A stretch of 64,000 nucleotides of DNA from G963676095 sp963676095 (GCA_963676095.1 OY781040.1:2542001-2606000), one strand, 5' to 3'; positions 1 to 9,976 are shown, counted from the stretch's first letter. Numbers and translations: made by a program. Notes: generated by a model not told the origin, from the sequence alone.

Positions 1-2
1 CA

Positions 3-446
3 CTTGAGGAATCGTGTGGAAAATGTGCCCCGTGCCGCATTGGGAACAAACGGCTATATGAAATCCTGGAAAAAATTACAGAAGGGAAAGGGACACCGGA
101 GGACCTTCAGCGGCTCCGTATGCTAAGCACTGTTATTAAAGATGCTTCCCTTTGCGGGCTGGGACAAACATCGCCCAACCCTGTACTTTCGACCCTCAAT
201 CATTTTTATGAAGAATATGAGGCCCATGTAACGGAAAAACATTGTCCTGCGGGCCAATGTAAGGCCCTTCTCCGTTACACGATCGATGAAGAAAAATGCA
301 CAGGATGTACGCTTTGTTCCCGGAATTGCCCGGTGGGTGCCATCTCCGGAGAAAAACGGGAGCCCCATTACATCGACCAGTCGTTATGTATCAAGTGCGG
401 GGCATGTTATGACAAGTGTAAATTCGGAGCTATCCGTATCAACTAA
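3..446 (+). CDS. hydB: NuoF/HydB-like flavoprotein subunit of a bifurcating hydrogenase, C-terminal part only
   Basis: The gene runs in from before the window; the frame is open from base 3. The visible part begins with ESCGKCAPCR and continues to SLCGLGQTSPNPV, the four-cysteine [4Fe-4S] site typical of NuoF/HoxF/HydB subunits. The last 60 residues or so carry two more ferredoxin motifs (CTGCTLCSRNCPVGA and CIKCGACYDKCKFGA), as in the HydB subunit of trimeric [FeFe]-hydrogenases. It lies 11 bp before the hydrogenase catalytic subunit, so I read it as the NAD(H)/FMN-binding electron-input subunit rather than complex I NuoF. The FMN and NADH domains are outside the window. Confidence 0.9.
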   Translation, partial: LEESCGKCAPCRIGNKRLYEILEKITEGKGTPEDLQRLRMLSTVIKDASLCGLGQTSPNPVLSTLNHFYEEYEAHVTEKHCPAGQCKALLRYTIDEEKCTGCTLCSRNCPVGAISGEKREPHYIDQSLCIKCGACYDKCKFGAIRIN

Positions 447-457
447 ACCAATAGCAG

Positions 458-2236
458 ATGCAAAAAATCAATTTAACAATAGATAATAAACCGATAGCAG
501 TAGAAAAAGGTGCTACCATACTGGAAGCTGCAGCAAGTATCGGCATTGAGATACCCACACTGTGCTATATGAAACTCCACGACATGAACATCGAGAACAA
601 ACCGGGGGGATGCCGTGTCTGTGTGGTCGAAGTGAAAGGAAGGCGCAATCTTGCACCTGCGTGCTGTACAGAGGCAACAGAAGGTATGGATGTAAGTACG
701 CATTCCATGCGCGCCGTGAACGCCCGCAGGACCATCGTGGAGCTCATTTTATCCGATCATCCGGCTGACTGCCTGGTCTGTGCCAAATCGGGGAACTGCG
801 AACTACAGAAACTGGCCCAGCATCTGGGCATACGGGAGATCCATTACAAGGGAGAACAATCGACTTACCGGGAAGACACTTCCCCTGCAATTATCCGTGA
901 CATGGACAAGTGTATCCTGTGCCGCCGCTGCGAGACCATGTGCAACAAAATTCAGACCGTGGGAGTACTCTCTGCCGTTAACAGAGGATTTACCGCTGTC
1001 GTTTCACCGGCTTTCGAAATGAACCTTGATCATTCGGCCTGTACCTACTGCGGTCAATGCGTTGCTGTTTGCCCAACAGGAGCCCTGACTGAGGTGGATG
1101 AAACAGGGGCTGTGATCCGGGCCCTTTCGGATCCCTCAAAAATGGTAATCGTGCAGACGGCCCCGGCAGTAAGGGCTGCGCTGGGCGAAGAATTCGGGAT
1201 GGAACCGGGAACCATTGTTACCGGCAAAATGGCTGCAGCTTTGCGCCGGCTCGGATTTGATTATGTATTCGACACCGACTTTGCAGCCGACCTGACCATC
1301 ATGGAAGAAGGAACGGAACTACTGTCCCGCCTCAACAGGTACCTGGCCGGCGATAAAAAAGTAAAACTTCCTATCCTGACCTCCTGTTGTCCCGCATGGG
1401 TGAAATTTTTCGAGCACCAGTTTCCCAACCTGAAGGACATCCCTTCGACAGCAAGGTCCCCTCAACAAATGTTCGGGTCGATCGCCAAAACCTATTTTGC
1501 AGAAAAAATGAACATTAAACGGGAAGACCTGATCGTTGTTTCAATCATGCCCTGCGTTGCAAAAAAATACGAACGCGGACGTGGCGAGTTTGCAGTAAAA
1601 AACAACCCTGACGTCGATTACGCACTAACTACACGTGAACTGGCCCAACTAATCAATCTGGCAAACATCGACTTCCGTTCGCTTCCTGACGAAGATTTCG
1701 ACAGCCCGCTGGGCGAATCCTCTGGAGCCGGGGTTATATTCGGAACAACAGGCGGAGTTATCGAAGCTGCCGTACGGACTGCATACGAAATTTATACAGG
1801 GAAAGCGCTTCCCCGCCTCGACTTCGAGGAACTGCGGGGAATGGAGGGCCTTCGTAAAGCATCCATCAGCTTCGGAGAAATTAACATTAACATCGGCATT
1901 GCCCACGGGCTGGGAAATGCTCGTAAACTGCTCGAGGAAATCAGAGAAGGAAAAAGTGAGTTCCATGCCATAGAAATCATGTCGTGCCCTGGCGGTTGTA
2001 TCGGTGGCGGAGGACAACCTTATCATCACGGTAATGTTGAGATACTGAAAAAGAGACAAAAAGCGCTTTATAACGAAGACAGGAACAAAACGTTGCGCAA
2101 ATCTCACGAGAACCCGTATGTACAAAAATTATACGAGGAATTCCTTGGCGCACCAATGAGCGAGAAAGCACACCACCTTCTCCACACAAAGTATTTCGAC
2201 AGAAGCCTTACGATTGATGATTCAGGGAAAGAATGA
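458..2236 (+). CDS. hydA: NADH-linked [FeFe]-hydrogenase catalytic subunit HydA
   Basis: Cytoplasmic enzyme that makes or uses H2, here probably coupled to NADH and ferredoxin in an electron-bifurcating complex. 592 residues. An N-terminal plant-type [2Fe-2S] domain is followed by an HPADCLVCAKSGNC [4Fe-4S] site near residue 100, then two [4Fe-4S] clusters (CILCRRCETMC, CTYCGQCVAVC). The three H-cluster signatures are intact: TSCCPAW (from residue 308), MPCVAKK (from 364) and MSCPGGCIGGGGQP (from 508). The C-terminal small-subunit-like tail VQKLYEEFLG is present. Length and domain order fit the trimeric HydABC type. It starts 11 bp after the NuoF-like gene and is probably co-transcribed with it. 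Confidence 0.96.
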   Translation: MQKINLTIDNKPIAVEKGATILEAAASIGIEIPTLCYMKLHDMNIENKPGGCRVCVVEVKGRRNLAPACCTEATEGMDVSTHSMRAVNARRTIVELILSDHPADCLVCAKSGNCELQKLAQHLGIREIHYKGEQSTYREDTSPAIIRDMDKCILCRRCETMCNKIQTVGVLSAVNRGFTAVVSPAFEMNLDHSACTYCGQCVAVCPTGALTEVDETGAVIRALSDPSKMVIVQTAPAVRAALGEEFGMEPGTIVTGKMAAALRRLGFDYVFDTDFAADLTIMEEGTELLSRLNRYLAGDKKVKLPILTSCCPAWVKFFEHQFPNLKDIPSTARSPQQMFGSIAKTYFAEKMNIKREDLIVVSIMPCVAKKYERGRGEFAVKNNPDVDYALTTRELAQLINLANIDFRSLPDEDFDSPLGESSGAGVIFGTTGGVIEAAVRTAYEIYTGKALPRLDFEELRGMEGLRKASISFGEININIGIAHGLGNARKLLEEIREGKSEFHAIEIMSCPGGCIGGGGQPYHHGNVEILKKRQKALYNEDRNKTLRKSHENPYVQKLYEEFLGAPMSEKAHHLLHTKYFDRSLTIDDSGKE

Positions 2237-2299
2237 CCCAATGAACTGCTTATTTATTAACAAAATTCAACGTTCATTCATAATTAAAAATCCGATCTG

Positions 2300-2797
2300 A
2301 TGATTAAAATAAAACTTTCAGAAAAAACCATTGACCTGATCAAAAAGATCTGTACGCAATTCAACAACGATGAGCGGGAATTGATCAATGCTCTGCACGG
2401 TGTTCAGCACCAGCTGGGATACCTGCCTGCAGAAGTACAGGAAGTTATAGCCAGGGAGCTTAAGATGCCGGTTGCCAAGGTTTACGGGGTAGTAACCTTT
2501 TACTCCTTTTTCACCATGCTGCCCAAGGGAGAACACCCGGTTTCGGTCTGTATGGGAACAGCCTGTTACGTCAGAGGAGCAGAACAAATACTCGCAGAAT
2601 TTAAGAGACAGTTGAAAATAGAAGTCGGACAAACGACCGGCGACGGGAAGTTCTCGCTGAGTTGTCTGCGTTGTGTCGGGGCTTGCGGACTGGCCCCGGT
2701 CGTTATGGTAGGCGAAAAGGTTTACGGGCGGGTTACCCCACAGCAGGTAAAAAAAATCCTGGCGAATTACCAGGAAGAAGAAACAAAAATAGAATAA
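2300..2797 (+). CDS. hydC: NuoE/HydC-like [2Fe-2S] thioredoxin-fold subunit
   Basis: 165 residues, the usual length for NuoE/HydC. The four [2Fe-2S] ligands are seen as C84-x4-C89 (CMGTAC) and C125-x3-C129 (CVGAC). The N-terminal helical part (LINALHGVQHQLGYLP) and GVVTFYSFF are typical of the family. It should pass electrons inside the hydrogenase complex. It follows hydA by 63 bp. More usual orders put the NuoE-like gene before the NuoF-like gene; another copy could lie upstream of the window. A large imperfect hairpin follows it. Confidence 0.92.
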   Translation: MIKIKLSEKTIDLIKKICTQFNNDERELINALHGVQHQLGYLPAEVQEVIARELKMPVAKVYGVVTFYSFFTMLPKGEHPVSVCMGTACYVRGAEQILAEFKRQLKIEVGQTTGDGKFSLSCLRCVGACGLAPVVMVGEKVYGRVTPQQVKKILANYQEEETKIE

Positions 2798-2803
2798 CTT
2801 TCC

Positions 2804-2865
2804 TTCTCTCGTGGAATGCGCAGAAAAGTGGGTTTCTTCGATGGTCTGCGTTTTCCACGGGAGAA
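2804..2865. repeat. Large inverted repeat between convergent genes
   Basis: Two 21-nt arms (2804-2824 and 2845-2865) match at 18 of 21 positions when one is reverse-complemented, around a 20-nt loop. It fills the space between hydC and the convergent PDZ/DUF4136 gene. There is no clear T-run on the plus strand, so it is either a bidirectional stop/stabilising hairpin or a copy of an intergenic repeat. Confidence 0.55.
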
Positions 2866-2874
2866 CAAATTGGC

Positions 2875-4410
2875 TTACCTCGGGACCGGGATTGTCGGCG
2901 GATTGCCCCCGATATAGCTGACCTGCCTTTTTTCAGGAACAAGGTCGAACGTCATTTTCCCTCCGTTCCTGTCCACCTCGAAAGTATAAGTAGAAGGAAT
3001 CTGTTCATAAAGCCCAAGCAAATAAGTAAATCCAGCCTTGTATTCCGGCTTATCGAGGGTAGAAAGACGAAGTTTCTCTCCCTTTTTCTCCAGCGACGCT
3101 AGGCAGTCCTCGTCAATTTCCTTTTCCGTTGCCGGAATAATCCTCCCGTTTACCGACGTGATTCGATCGCCAACCTGCATTCCTGCTTTCTCGGCCGGGC
3201 TGTCGGGATAGATGTAAACAACCTTATCCGGGTTATTCGAAGTAAAAAGAAGCCCGGTATAATTATAGGTGACCGTTGGAATAAGGTACATAATGGGTTT
3301 ACCATCTTCTCCTTTATAATACATGTTTACAGGGAACTCAGTTGCATTGGCCTCAATATTATACACAAGAAGCCCATCGTCATGAGGATACAAAAAGCTG
3401 ATATCAAAAACAGGATAGTAAGCCATAATCATGGTTGGAAAAACACGGGCTTTTGCCACTGTCATGAGGTCAATCTCCTTATCCGAAGTCTCCGAATACT
3501 CCGATTGCCACACAATTGGCGGTGTTCTCGGGTTGGTTTTGGCTTTCTTGGCATCCATCATGACAACTTTAAACGAACACATGTAGGTCACCTGGGTATA
3601 ACCACCCTGCTGCTGCGATTCCACGTAGGGTTTATTTCCCCATCCAGACCAGATATCCCACTGGTATTGATACCTGGTCGTAACTTTAGAGGTTGGTGGA
3701 ATATACTGCTTCTCGTTCCCGTTGTAAAAAGAGATAAACACGAGTAAATCTGGATTTTCCTGATCACGCTTCATCCCTTTCTGTTCCAACTGCCCCTGCA
3801 GAACAGAAGCCAGTTGCTTTTCCATGATCGGGTTTTCGGTGCTGGTATATTCAAAATCAAATATATTGTATTGCTCAAATTTTGCTTCAGGATCACGTAG
3901 GGTATGGTTGGCAATATTTGCAATGGTAGCGATACCTTTTGAAAAATTGACTGATTGTTTCCCCAAAAGTTCCTGAAAAACAGTTGACACACTAGCATTT
4001 GAAATCCTTAAATGAGAATAAATATAAGAAGCCAGAGAAGCTTCAGACATCGATCTTTCTTCAGGAAAGCTTGGCTGGCGTATCATCCTAACCACAAAAG
4101 GATCAGCCTGTCCCAGCCTATGGATGGTAAAGACAACTTCCGATCCCGCTTTTCCCCTGATCATCCCGGTTACCTCCTCTCCCGGTTTCCCGGCCGTGCT
4201 TTGCCCGTCAACCTGCATAATAATGTCCAAAGGTTTTATTCCGGCCCTTTCAGCCGGGAAAAGCGTTTGAACTCCGGTAACGACAGGATAGTTATATCCC
4301 CAGTTAATGGATTGGCTGATCTCTGTCTGAATACCAATCTTACCATTCTCTTGTGAAAACAACATGATGGTTTCCAAAAGAAAAAAAATGCAGAGCAATG
4401 TTCTCCTCAT
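2875..4410 (-). CDS. Exported protein with two PDZ domains around a DUF4136 domain
   Basis: 511 residues with a signal peptide (MRRTLLCIFFLLETIMLFSQ). A first PDZ domain (about 40-110, with LFPAERAGIKPLDIIMQVDG) is followed by a DUF4136-like region (about 180-340, with a Tyr/Gln/Trp-rich stretch), then a second PDZ domain (about 380-460, with DSPAEKAGMQVGDRITSVNG). There is no protease domain, so it is probably a periplasmic or outer-membrane-linked binding protein. It is a single-gene unit, convergent with hydC. The function is unknown. Confidence 0.8.
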   Translation of the reverse strand: MRRTLLCIFFLLETIMLFSQENGKIGIQTEISQSINWGYNYPVVTGVQTLFPAERAGIKPLDIIMQVDGQSTAGKPGEEVTGMIRGKAGSEVVFTIHRLGQADPFVVRMIRQPSFPEERSMSEASLASYIYSHLRISNASVSTVFQELLGKQSVNFSKGIATIANIANHTLRDPEAKFEQYNIFDFEYTSTENPIMEKQLASVLQGQLEQKGMKRDQENPDLLVFISFYNGNEKQYIPPTSKVTTRYQYQWDIWSGWGNKPYVESQQQGGYTQVTYMCSFKVVMMDAKKAKTNPRTPPIVWQSEYSETSDKEIDLMTVAKARVFPTMIMAYYPVFDISFLYPHDDGLLVYNIEANATEFPVNMYYKGEDGKPIMYLIPTVTYNYTGLLFTSNNPDKVVYIYPDSPAEKAGMQVGDRITSVNGRIIPATEKEIDEDCLASLEKKGEKLRLSTLDKPEYKAGFTYLLGLYEQIPSTYTFEVDRNGGKMTFDLVPEKRQVSYIGGNPPTIPVPR

Positions 4411-4595
4411 ATCTCATTGTATTAAAGATTCCAAGAAAGCTCATTTATCCCTGCAAAACATTCCAACTTACTCCAAATGAGAACACAAAGATAAGTGAAT
4501 AACAAACAGCTTATCCGAAGATGCCAGGATATATTATTCGATCATTCCGTTTCGCCCCCATCGTCTCCCACATTTTCCTAACGGCATACAAAAAT

Positions 4596-4632
4596 AAAAA
4601 ACCGTCACTGCTTAAAGCGGTAACGGTTTTTT
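4596..4632 (-). terminator. Rho-independent terminator after the LruC lipoprotein gene
   Basis: The stem AAAAACCGT / ACGGTTTTT plus an inner pairing (CTT/AAG) is followed on the minus strand by a T-rich run. It sits 31 bp beyond the stop of the LruC gene. The A-rich left side would let it also work on the plus strand. Confidence 0.7.
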
Positions 4633-4662
4633 ATAAAGGATCCGTCGGTAATTCGGCGTCCT

Positions 4663-6666
4663 CTAGTAAATATCTGCTGAATTTCTGTATCCGGTCAGAT
4701 CACGGTACCAGTCGGAGTAACTGTTTCCTCCTGATTCAGCCCAGGTAACGAAATAATTGTAGGCATCGGTAATACTAACTGTTTCCAGCGGATAGCTGAA
4801 ACTTTCAGCAAGATTGATTGCCCATGGTAAATTACCTGTAGATACATAATAGATACCGGAAGACGGTACTGATTTATCATCTTCGGTAGAAAAATAGTTC
4901 TCACTTGCCAGATCAGTCGGTTCATAATTAGCCAGATGTATTTCCTTACTCCGGTCACCATTTGTAAAAATGAACGGGTTAAAAGGAGCAGTTTCAGTGA
5001 GGGTTTGCGGGGTTGCAAGTGTAATACTCAAATTGATGGTATCGGGTGACATCGTCGTTCCTCCATCTTTGGTATTTATAAAGTTATTCCCTGAAACACC
5101 CAAAACTCCAAACACATCATCAAATACGACCAAAACAGCCTTAGATTGTCCTGCTTCCATTCCGTTACTATTTATGTAGATCAACCCGTTAGTCAGTTCC
5201 TGGCCGGAAACCTCGCTCACAACGTCAGATGTAAACGGGAACTGAATCCCAAACCCATTATGATAGGATGCCCCGACAGCACGGATTACGATTGTTGGTT
5301 TAATGTCCTTAACCTGGTTAGAGGCGTTAGTAATATAATTAAATTTATAATCGAGGACCAGGTCGTTAAAATCATAATCACCCTTCTTTGGCCAGTAATC
5401 TTCAAATGCCAATGTGCTATATGTATCTGTAGTAACTAGCTTTGCCCTGTACGGGTCGTTTGGATAATCATCAAAAGAGTCACTTACACCGTCATTATCC
5501 GTATCTTTAGGAGTATCAACCACTTGTCCTCTATCAACATATTGTGCTTTATCAATGGCATCAACAGGGTTGGCTGTAACATAAAAAATTGCATCATTAA
5601 AATCATTATCGGAACCTCCCGTTTCACGGTTCAGGTCTTCGAAACTCAATAGAGCGAGGTCCCGTTGAGTATCATACAAAACAACCACATGCTTCTTTTT
5701 ATCGGAAGAAGACTCCGGGTTGAAATTATCTTTTGAATAATAGATCGGAGAAGTATTGATCTTATTTGCATTCTTAAATCCATCAGCAATTAAAAACCAA
5801 TCGATATTGGTATTGGCATTGAAACGTCCCAGATAAACTTTGCTCCCAGAAGAAAGACTTCCGCCGCTGCCCGGGTATGAAACATTCGGAAAAATAATCG
5901 TTTTTCCAGATACGTCATTAGCAGAAGCAGGTTCGCTGCCATCCGCATAGGAATAAAATCCGAGCACATTTTTATAACTGGCGCCTTCGTGCACGAAGGT
6001 AACCCATACATCACATTCCTTCTCCAGATGAATAGTAGCACTCGCACTACTGGTCAAATATTGAGGATGAGTTGTCGTCAGGGGAGAACTCTCAGGTAAA
6101 CTGGCATTAATGTCTGCCAACAAATCTGAACTGATAACGTCAGAGTTCGTCAGATATTGTGGCCGCCCGTTACTATCCCATGATCCCAGCGTATAAAAAC
6201 CCGATATTGTTGAAGAAGCCTTAACGGAGAATGATTTTGTAGCCACCGTTACGACCTCGCTATCCGAATTATATACATAGGAAAGAGTACTTCCGCTAAG
6301 GGCGACAGATACTGTATCCGGCAATCCCGGGAAACGAGTTATCAGCTCTACTTCTTCAATATAAGAGGGAAGTGAGAATGCTCCTGAAACCAACCCATCT
6401 TTATCACTAAAGGCCGAAAATACCTTCTGTCCCTTATTATATGCAATTGTAACATCAATATAAGACAATGCTTCACCACCAGTTGCCTTTACATAAATAC
6501 TGGCGTTATAAGTTTTTGTCGTTGAAAAGTCAAACCCATCAGGAATATTATATTCTGATGTAGGATCCGTGGTCCCTGATTCTTTATCACTATTGTTCAG
6601 GTCACATGAGACCATAAAAATGAGCCCTAAACCTAAAAGTAAAATTTGCGATTTCATTCTGTGCAT
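4663..6666 (-). CDS. LruC domain-containing surface lipoprotein
   Basis: 667 residues. Lipoprotein signal MHRMKSQILLLGLGLIFMVSC with lipidated C21 (or C18 if it starts at M4). The middle has a DUF4114-like segment (FEDLNRETGGSDNDFNDAIFY, about 345-365). Next comes a Ca-binding thrombospondin-3-type repeat (DTDNDGVSDSFDDYPNDP). The LruC signature follows (AFEDYWPKKGDYDFNDLVLDY, about 425-445). LruC proteins are common in Bacteroidota and are thought to be surface proteins; their job is not settled. It is a lone gene with a terminator behind it and 450 bp of non-coding DNA before it. Confidence 0.88.
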   Translation of the reverse strand: MHRMKSQILLLGLGLIFMVSCDLNNSDKESGTTDPTSEYNIPDGFDFSTTKTYNASIYVKATGGEALSYIDVTIAYNKGQKVFSAFSDKDGLVSGAFSLPSYIEEVELITRFPGLPDTVSVALSGSTLSYVYNSDSEVVTVATKSFSVKASSTISGFYTLGSWDSNGRPQYLTNSDVISSDLLADINASLPESSPLTTTHPQYLTSSASATIHLEKECDVWVTFVHEGASYKNVLGFYSYADGSEPASANDVSGKTIIFPNVSYPGSGGSLSSGSKVYLGRFNANTNIDWFLIADGFKNANKINTSPIYYSKDNFNPESSSDKKKHVVVLYDTQRDLALLSFEDLNRETGGSDNDFNDAIFYVTANPVDAIDKAQYVDRGQVVDTPKDTDNDGVSDSFDDYPNDPYRAKLVTTDTYSTLAFEDYWPKKGDYDFNDLVLDYKFNYITNASNQVKDIKPTIVIRAVGASYHNGFGIQFPFTSDVVSEVSGQELTNGLIYINSNGMEAGQSKAVLVVFDDVFGVLGVSGNNFINTKDGGTTMSPDTINLSITLATPQTLTETAPFNPFIFTNGDRSKEIHLANYEPTDLASENYFSTEDDKSVPSSGIYYVSTGNLPWAINLAESFSYPLETVSITDAYNYFVTWAESGGNSYSDWYRDLTGYRNSADIY

Positions 6667-7119
6667 TTTTTCAATTTAATGTACCTCAATTCTCTATATA
6701 ACAATATAACCAACAGACATTTCTCAGTCTATATCGTCCACTCATATCAAAACATATCTATTTTACGGATACGACTTAATATATGTTAGGTTAAAAAATA
6801 TTTTTTCGATTGTCCCTTTTCTTATGCTTAAAATATGAACCTGATTTACAAAATTCTGGGATTCTCCCCTTTCTTAAAAACAAATATATATAATTCAAAT
6901 TACATAAAGCTCCTTACTACCGGATCAGTTATCAAAAGGGCAGGTTGAATGATCAAATAAGGGATATTGAATTTGTTTTCACAAAAAGATTCCCTGAAAA
7001 TCTAATAAATAATAAGGATAAAATAATGTCGCATTTCTATGCTTATTGCCCCTAAATTCCGTTAAAACGGAACGTTACCTATCTGTTATATATTCAAATT
7101 TAAGCAAGAAGAATTGAAT
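6667..7119. other. Non-coding AT-rich stretch upstream of the LruC gene
   Basis: No ORF with coding character. For the minus strand there are two exact -7 type matches, TATATTTG (6881-6888) and TAAATTTG (7095-7102), neither with a clear -33 TTTG. A perfect 16-bp palindrome, TTCCGTTAAAACGGAA, lies at 7057-7072. These could serve the LruC gene, giving a long leader, but nothing proves it. Confidence 0.4.
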
Positions 7120-8550
7120 TCATTTAAGCCTTCTGTATATCAGGACTTCTCCGTTATAAAACACCTTATCCAACTGATAATCCTTCTTTATCAAATTCTG
7201 GACCAGATCGTAACGGCGCCTCACCAGTATGAATTTAGGCTTCTTTCGAAGCACCTTCTTGATCTCCCTGCCGGGATCAATATTAAAAACATAGGAAAGC
7301 AGAGGTTTGCTAAAAATGGTTGCATGTACATATTGGGTCGGGCATTCTTCCTTTAAAAGATAATATAAAACATGTTCATAATTGGAGACAAAAATGACAT
7401 CATTGTCTTTTAGCTTCGGTCTCAGATAATCTGCGATCACCTCCGGCTTATCATCTTCAATAACTTTTCCAACAATACCGGCAGCCTGAACCAGTGCTAT
7501 GAACGCCACAAGGAATATAATCCCCGTCTTTCCCCTGTAAACAAAACGGGTAAAACGGTCAAGAACGAAATCAGGGTGAAAAGCGAGCCCGGCAATCAGG
7601 CATAAAGGAGGCATCAGCTGGATTGAATAATGGCTGGTTCCCTTTCCCGGAAGATAAACCGCCAGCAAAACTGCGACCGACCACACTAATAAAAAATACC
7701 TGGGCCATCCTTTCAGGTAAGTCCCCTTCGCAAAAATGACATAAAAACAAAGGAAGGAGACGGGCAAAAAACGGGCAAAAAAATCAAGTAAAAGTTTGAT
7801 ATAAGACCAAACTTCTCCCTCATTCATAAACCTGCCGGGAACTTCATAAGTAATAAAGCAAAAATTACTGAAGTGTTTTCCAAGATAGAAATATAAATTT
7901 TCAAGCAAAAAAGGAAATGAAAAACCTAAACCTGCCAGAAAATAACGGAAAAGAAATGAGAAAGAAAGTTTTCTTCTGTTCCGGATCAGTTCATGCAGAA
8001 AAAGAAACATAATTATGGCAACAAAATCAAAAAATACCATACACTTTATGATAAAACCGACCCCAAATAAAAGCCCTGCCGCCAGATATCTCAGATTTGA
8101 CTTATATAAAAGAAGATAGAGTGCACTTACAGTAAAAAAGTTGAAATAAAGCTCTGTATTCGGCGAAAGTCCAAAAAAGTTCCAGACAGACATTAAATAG
8201 ATATAAATGAAGCCTGAAGCCATGGCAACATTCCTAACCTGGAATATTTTCATCGAAACCCTGTTGATCAGATAAGCAGTTGACGCCACAACAACGGAAG
8301 CAAAAATACGTTTTAGCACGATGGAATAACCAAACATAAACTGCAAAAAGGCATAAATAAGAAAAATACCTGCAGATTTGGTATCAGTAACATCGGAATA
8401 TAAAGCCTTCCCTGCCAATATATCACGCCCGATAATCATGTAGGTTGATTCATCATGATCGAGCACGCTAGTAAAATAACTAAAGGTCCGAAAAACAACT
8501 GCTACTCCCACGTATAGCAGGAACATTTGCCAATTCTTCGAAATCTTCAT
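7120..8550 (-). CDS. GT39/ArnT-like polytopic membrane glycosyltransferase
   Basis: About 476 residues with many hydrophobic segments. The first extracytoplasmic loop carries DHDESTYMIIGRDILAGKAL, the acidic motif of the PMT/ArnT fold that takes sugars from a polyprenyl-phosphate donor on the outer face of the inner membrane. The start at M13 (MKISKNWQ) is preferred because it begins just before the first membrane helix; the frame stays open to 8586. Acceptor and sugar cannot be told from sequence. No glycan-synthesis cluster lies beside it. Confidence 0.78.
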   Translation of the reverse strand: MKISKNWQMFLLYVGVAVVFRTFSYFTSVLDHDESTYMIIGRDILAGKALYSDVTDTKSAGIFLIYAFLQFMFGYSIVLKRIFASVVVASTAYLINRVSMKIFQVRNVAMASGFIYIYLMSVWNFFGLSPNTELYFNFFTVSALYLLLYKSNLRYLAAGLLFGVGFIIKCMVFFDFVAIIMFLFLHELIRNRRKLSFSFLFRYFLAGLGFSFPFLLENLYFYLGKHFSNFCFITYEVPGRFMNEGEVWSYIKLLLDFFARFLPVSFLCFYVIFAKGTYLKGWPRYFLLVWSVAVLLAVYLPGKGTSHYSIQLMPPLCLIAGLAFHPDFVLDRFTRFVYRGKTGIIFLVAFIALVQAAGIVGKVIEDDKPEVIADYLRPKLKDNDVIFVSNYEHVLYYLLKEECPTQYVHATIFSKPLLSYVFNIDPGREIKKVLRKKPKFILVRRRYDLVQNLIKKDYQLDKVFYNGEVLIYRRLK

Positions 8551-8732
8551 CTGAAAAAAATTAGAACGAATACACACTAAAACCAATCCAAGATTATAAA
8601 ACCATAATTTTTTATAAAAGTATTATTATTTCCAGATTTTCAGCACAAATTAGCCTAACACAGATAAAAATACGACATAATGATTAAAAAAACCGATTTC
8701 ATCAAGAAAAGAATCGACCGATCCCCTTTCTT

Positions 8733-9902
8733 CTAATTTCGTTTCCTTAAAGCAAGTAAAGAAAAAACAAGCGAAAGGAGCCCGCAAACGACAACAGCAC
8801 TGGAAACAGACCAGATTAAGTCTCCAATTCCGACAAGTGGAGATATCATACTTCCTGCCAGGAAAGCCATAAAACCCAAAATAGCAGAGGCACTACCCCC
8901 GTTTTTCCGTTCCAGGTCAAGCGCAAGAGCGGCAGACGAAGGTAAGATAAGCCCCAAAAATACCATCAGCAAGAAAAGAGAAAACTCAATCCACAAAACG
9001 GAACTCCCGGCAATCAGGAAAAAGGCAAACACGGCCCCCATCAAAACAATACCGGAGTTTCCCACCCATAAAGCCCTGCGTCCGCTAAAAAATGATACAA
9101 ACCAACTCCCGGCCATAATTCCAAAAGCATTTAACGCAAAACAAAGGCTGTAGGCAACAGGCCCCAGTTTGTAATGCACCTGAAAAAGAAAGGGAGATGA
9201 AGAAATATAAGCGAACAAAAGTCCCATTGCAAAGGCCTGTGTCAAAACAAAATACATAAAACGCTTGTTTTTAAAGATATAAACAAACGATTTATAGGAA
9301 GATAATATACTGCCTTTTACCCGCTTTCCTTCCGCCAACGATTCGATGAAAAAGAGATTCAGCAGAAGCAAGAGCAAACCAAGTACCAGCAAAAGGATAA
9401 ATATCCCTTTCCAGTCGGTAACCTTCATCAAGAGTCCGCCAAGAACAGGTGCCATAATTGGCCCCAGTCCATTTACAACCATCAACATGGAAAAAAACTT
9501 AGTGAGCCTTTCCCCTTTATACAGATCTGTTGCAACCGATTTTGAGATAACCACTCCACCCGAACCGGCCATCCCCTGGATTAGCCTGAAAAAAATAAAA
9601 ACTTCAATATTCCATGAGAACAAACAGGCAACCGTCGAAATAATAAAAAGGAGAAGAGAGCCCAATAACGGCTTTTTCCGTCCGTATTTGTCGCTAACAG
9701 GCCCGACAATGAGCTGTCCGGCCCCCAACCCCAGTAATCCGGTAGTAAGGCTTAGCTGCACCATGGATGGAGAAGTCCTGAAATAGTCATTGATAATTGG
9801 AAATGCCGGCAAATAAAAATCCGTAACAAAAGGGCCAAAGGCCGACAATACCCCCATAGATATCAACAAAAACGACGTAGAATTCTTCCTTTTATTGCTC
9901 AT
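8733..9902 (-). CDS. Bcr/CflA-family MFS drug efflux transporter
   Basis: 389 residues with 12 predicted membrane helices. TDFYLPAFP near the N-terminus is the hallmark of the Bcr/CflA branch (TDMYLPAFP). The MFS motif A follows (GPVSDKYGRKKPLL). Likely a proton-driven exporter of drugs or metabolites in the inner membrane. Its start faces the small ORF at 9977, so the two share a 74-bp divergent region. Confidence 0.88.
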   Translation of the reverse strand: MSNKRKNSTSFLLISMGVLSAFGPFVTDFYLPAFPIINDYFRTSPSMVQLSLTTGLLGLGAGQLIVGPVSDKYGRKKPLLGSLLLFIISTVACLFSWNIEVFIFFRLIQGMAGSGGVVISKSVATDLYKGERLTKFFSMLMVVNGLGPIMAPVLGGLLMKVTDWKGIFILLLVLGLLLLLLNLFFIESLAEGKRVKGSILSSYKSFVYIFKNKRFMYFVLTQAFAMGLLFAYISSSPFLFQVHYKLGPVAYSLCFALNAFGIMAGSWFVSFFSGRRALWVGNSGIVLMGAVFAFFLIAGSSVLWIEFSLFLLMVFLGLILPSSAALALDLERKNGGSASAILGFMAFLAGSMISPLVGIGDLIWSVSSAVVVCGLLSLVFSLLALRKRN

Positions 9903-9976
9903 CTTCCTTTAATAAATTAAATGACAAATAAACCAACTTTTGCACTTTCGCGTACAAACAAAAGTTCCCCTGAGTT

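Noticed and set aside
3..2797. Complex I (NADH:quinone oxidoreductase) genes
   Set aside because: The NuoF- and NuoE-like subunits flank a complete H-cluster hydrogenase and no membrane subunits are present.
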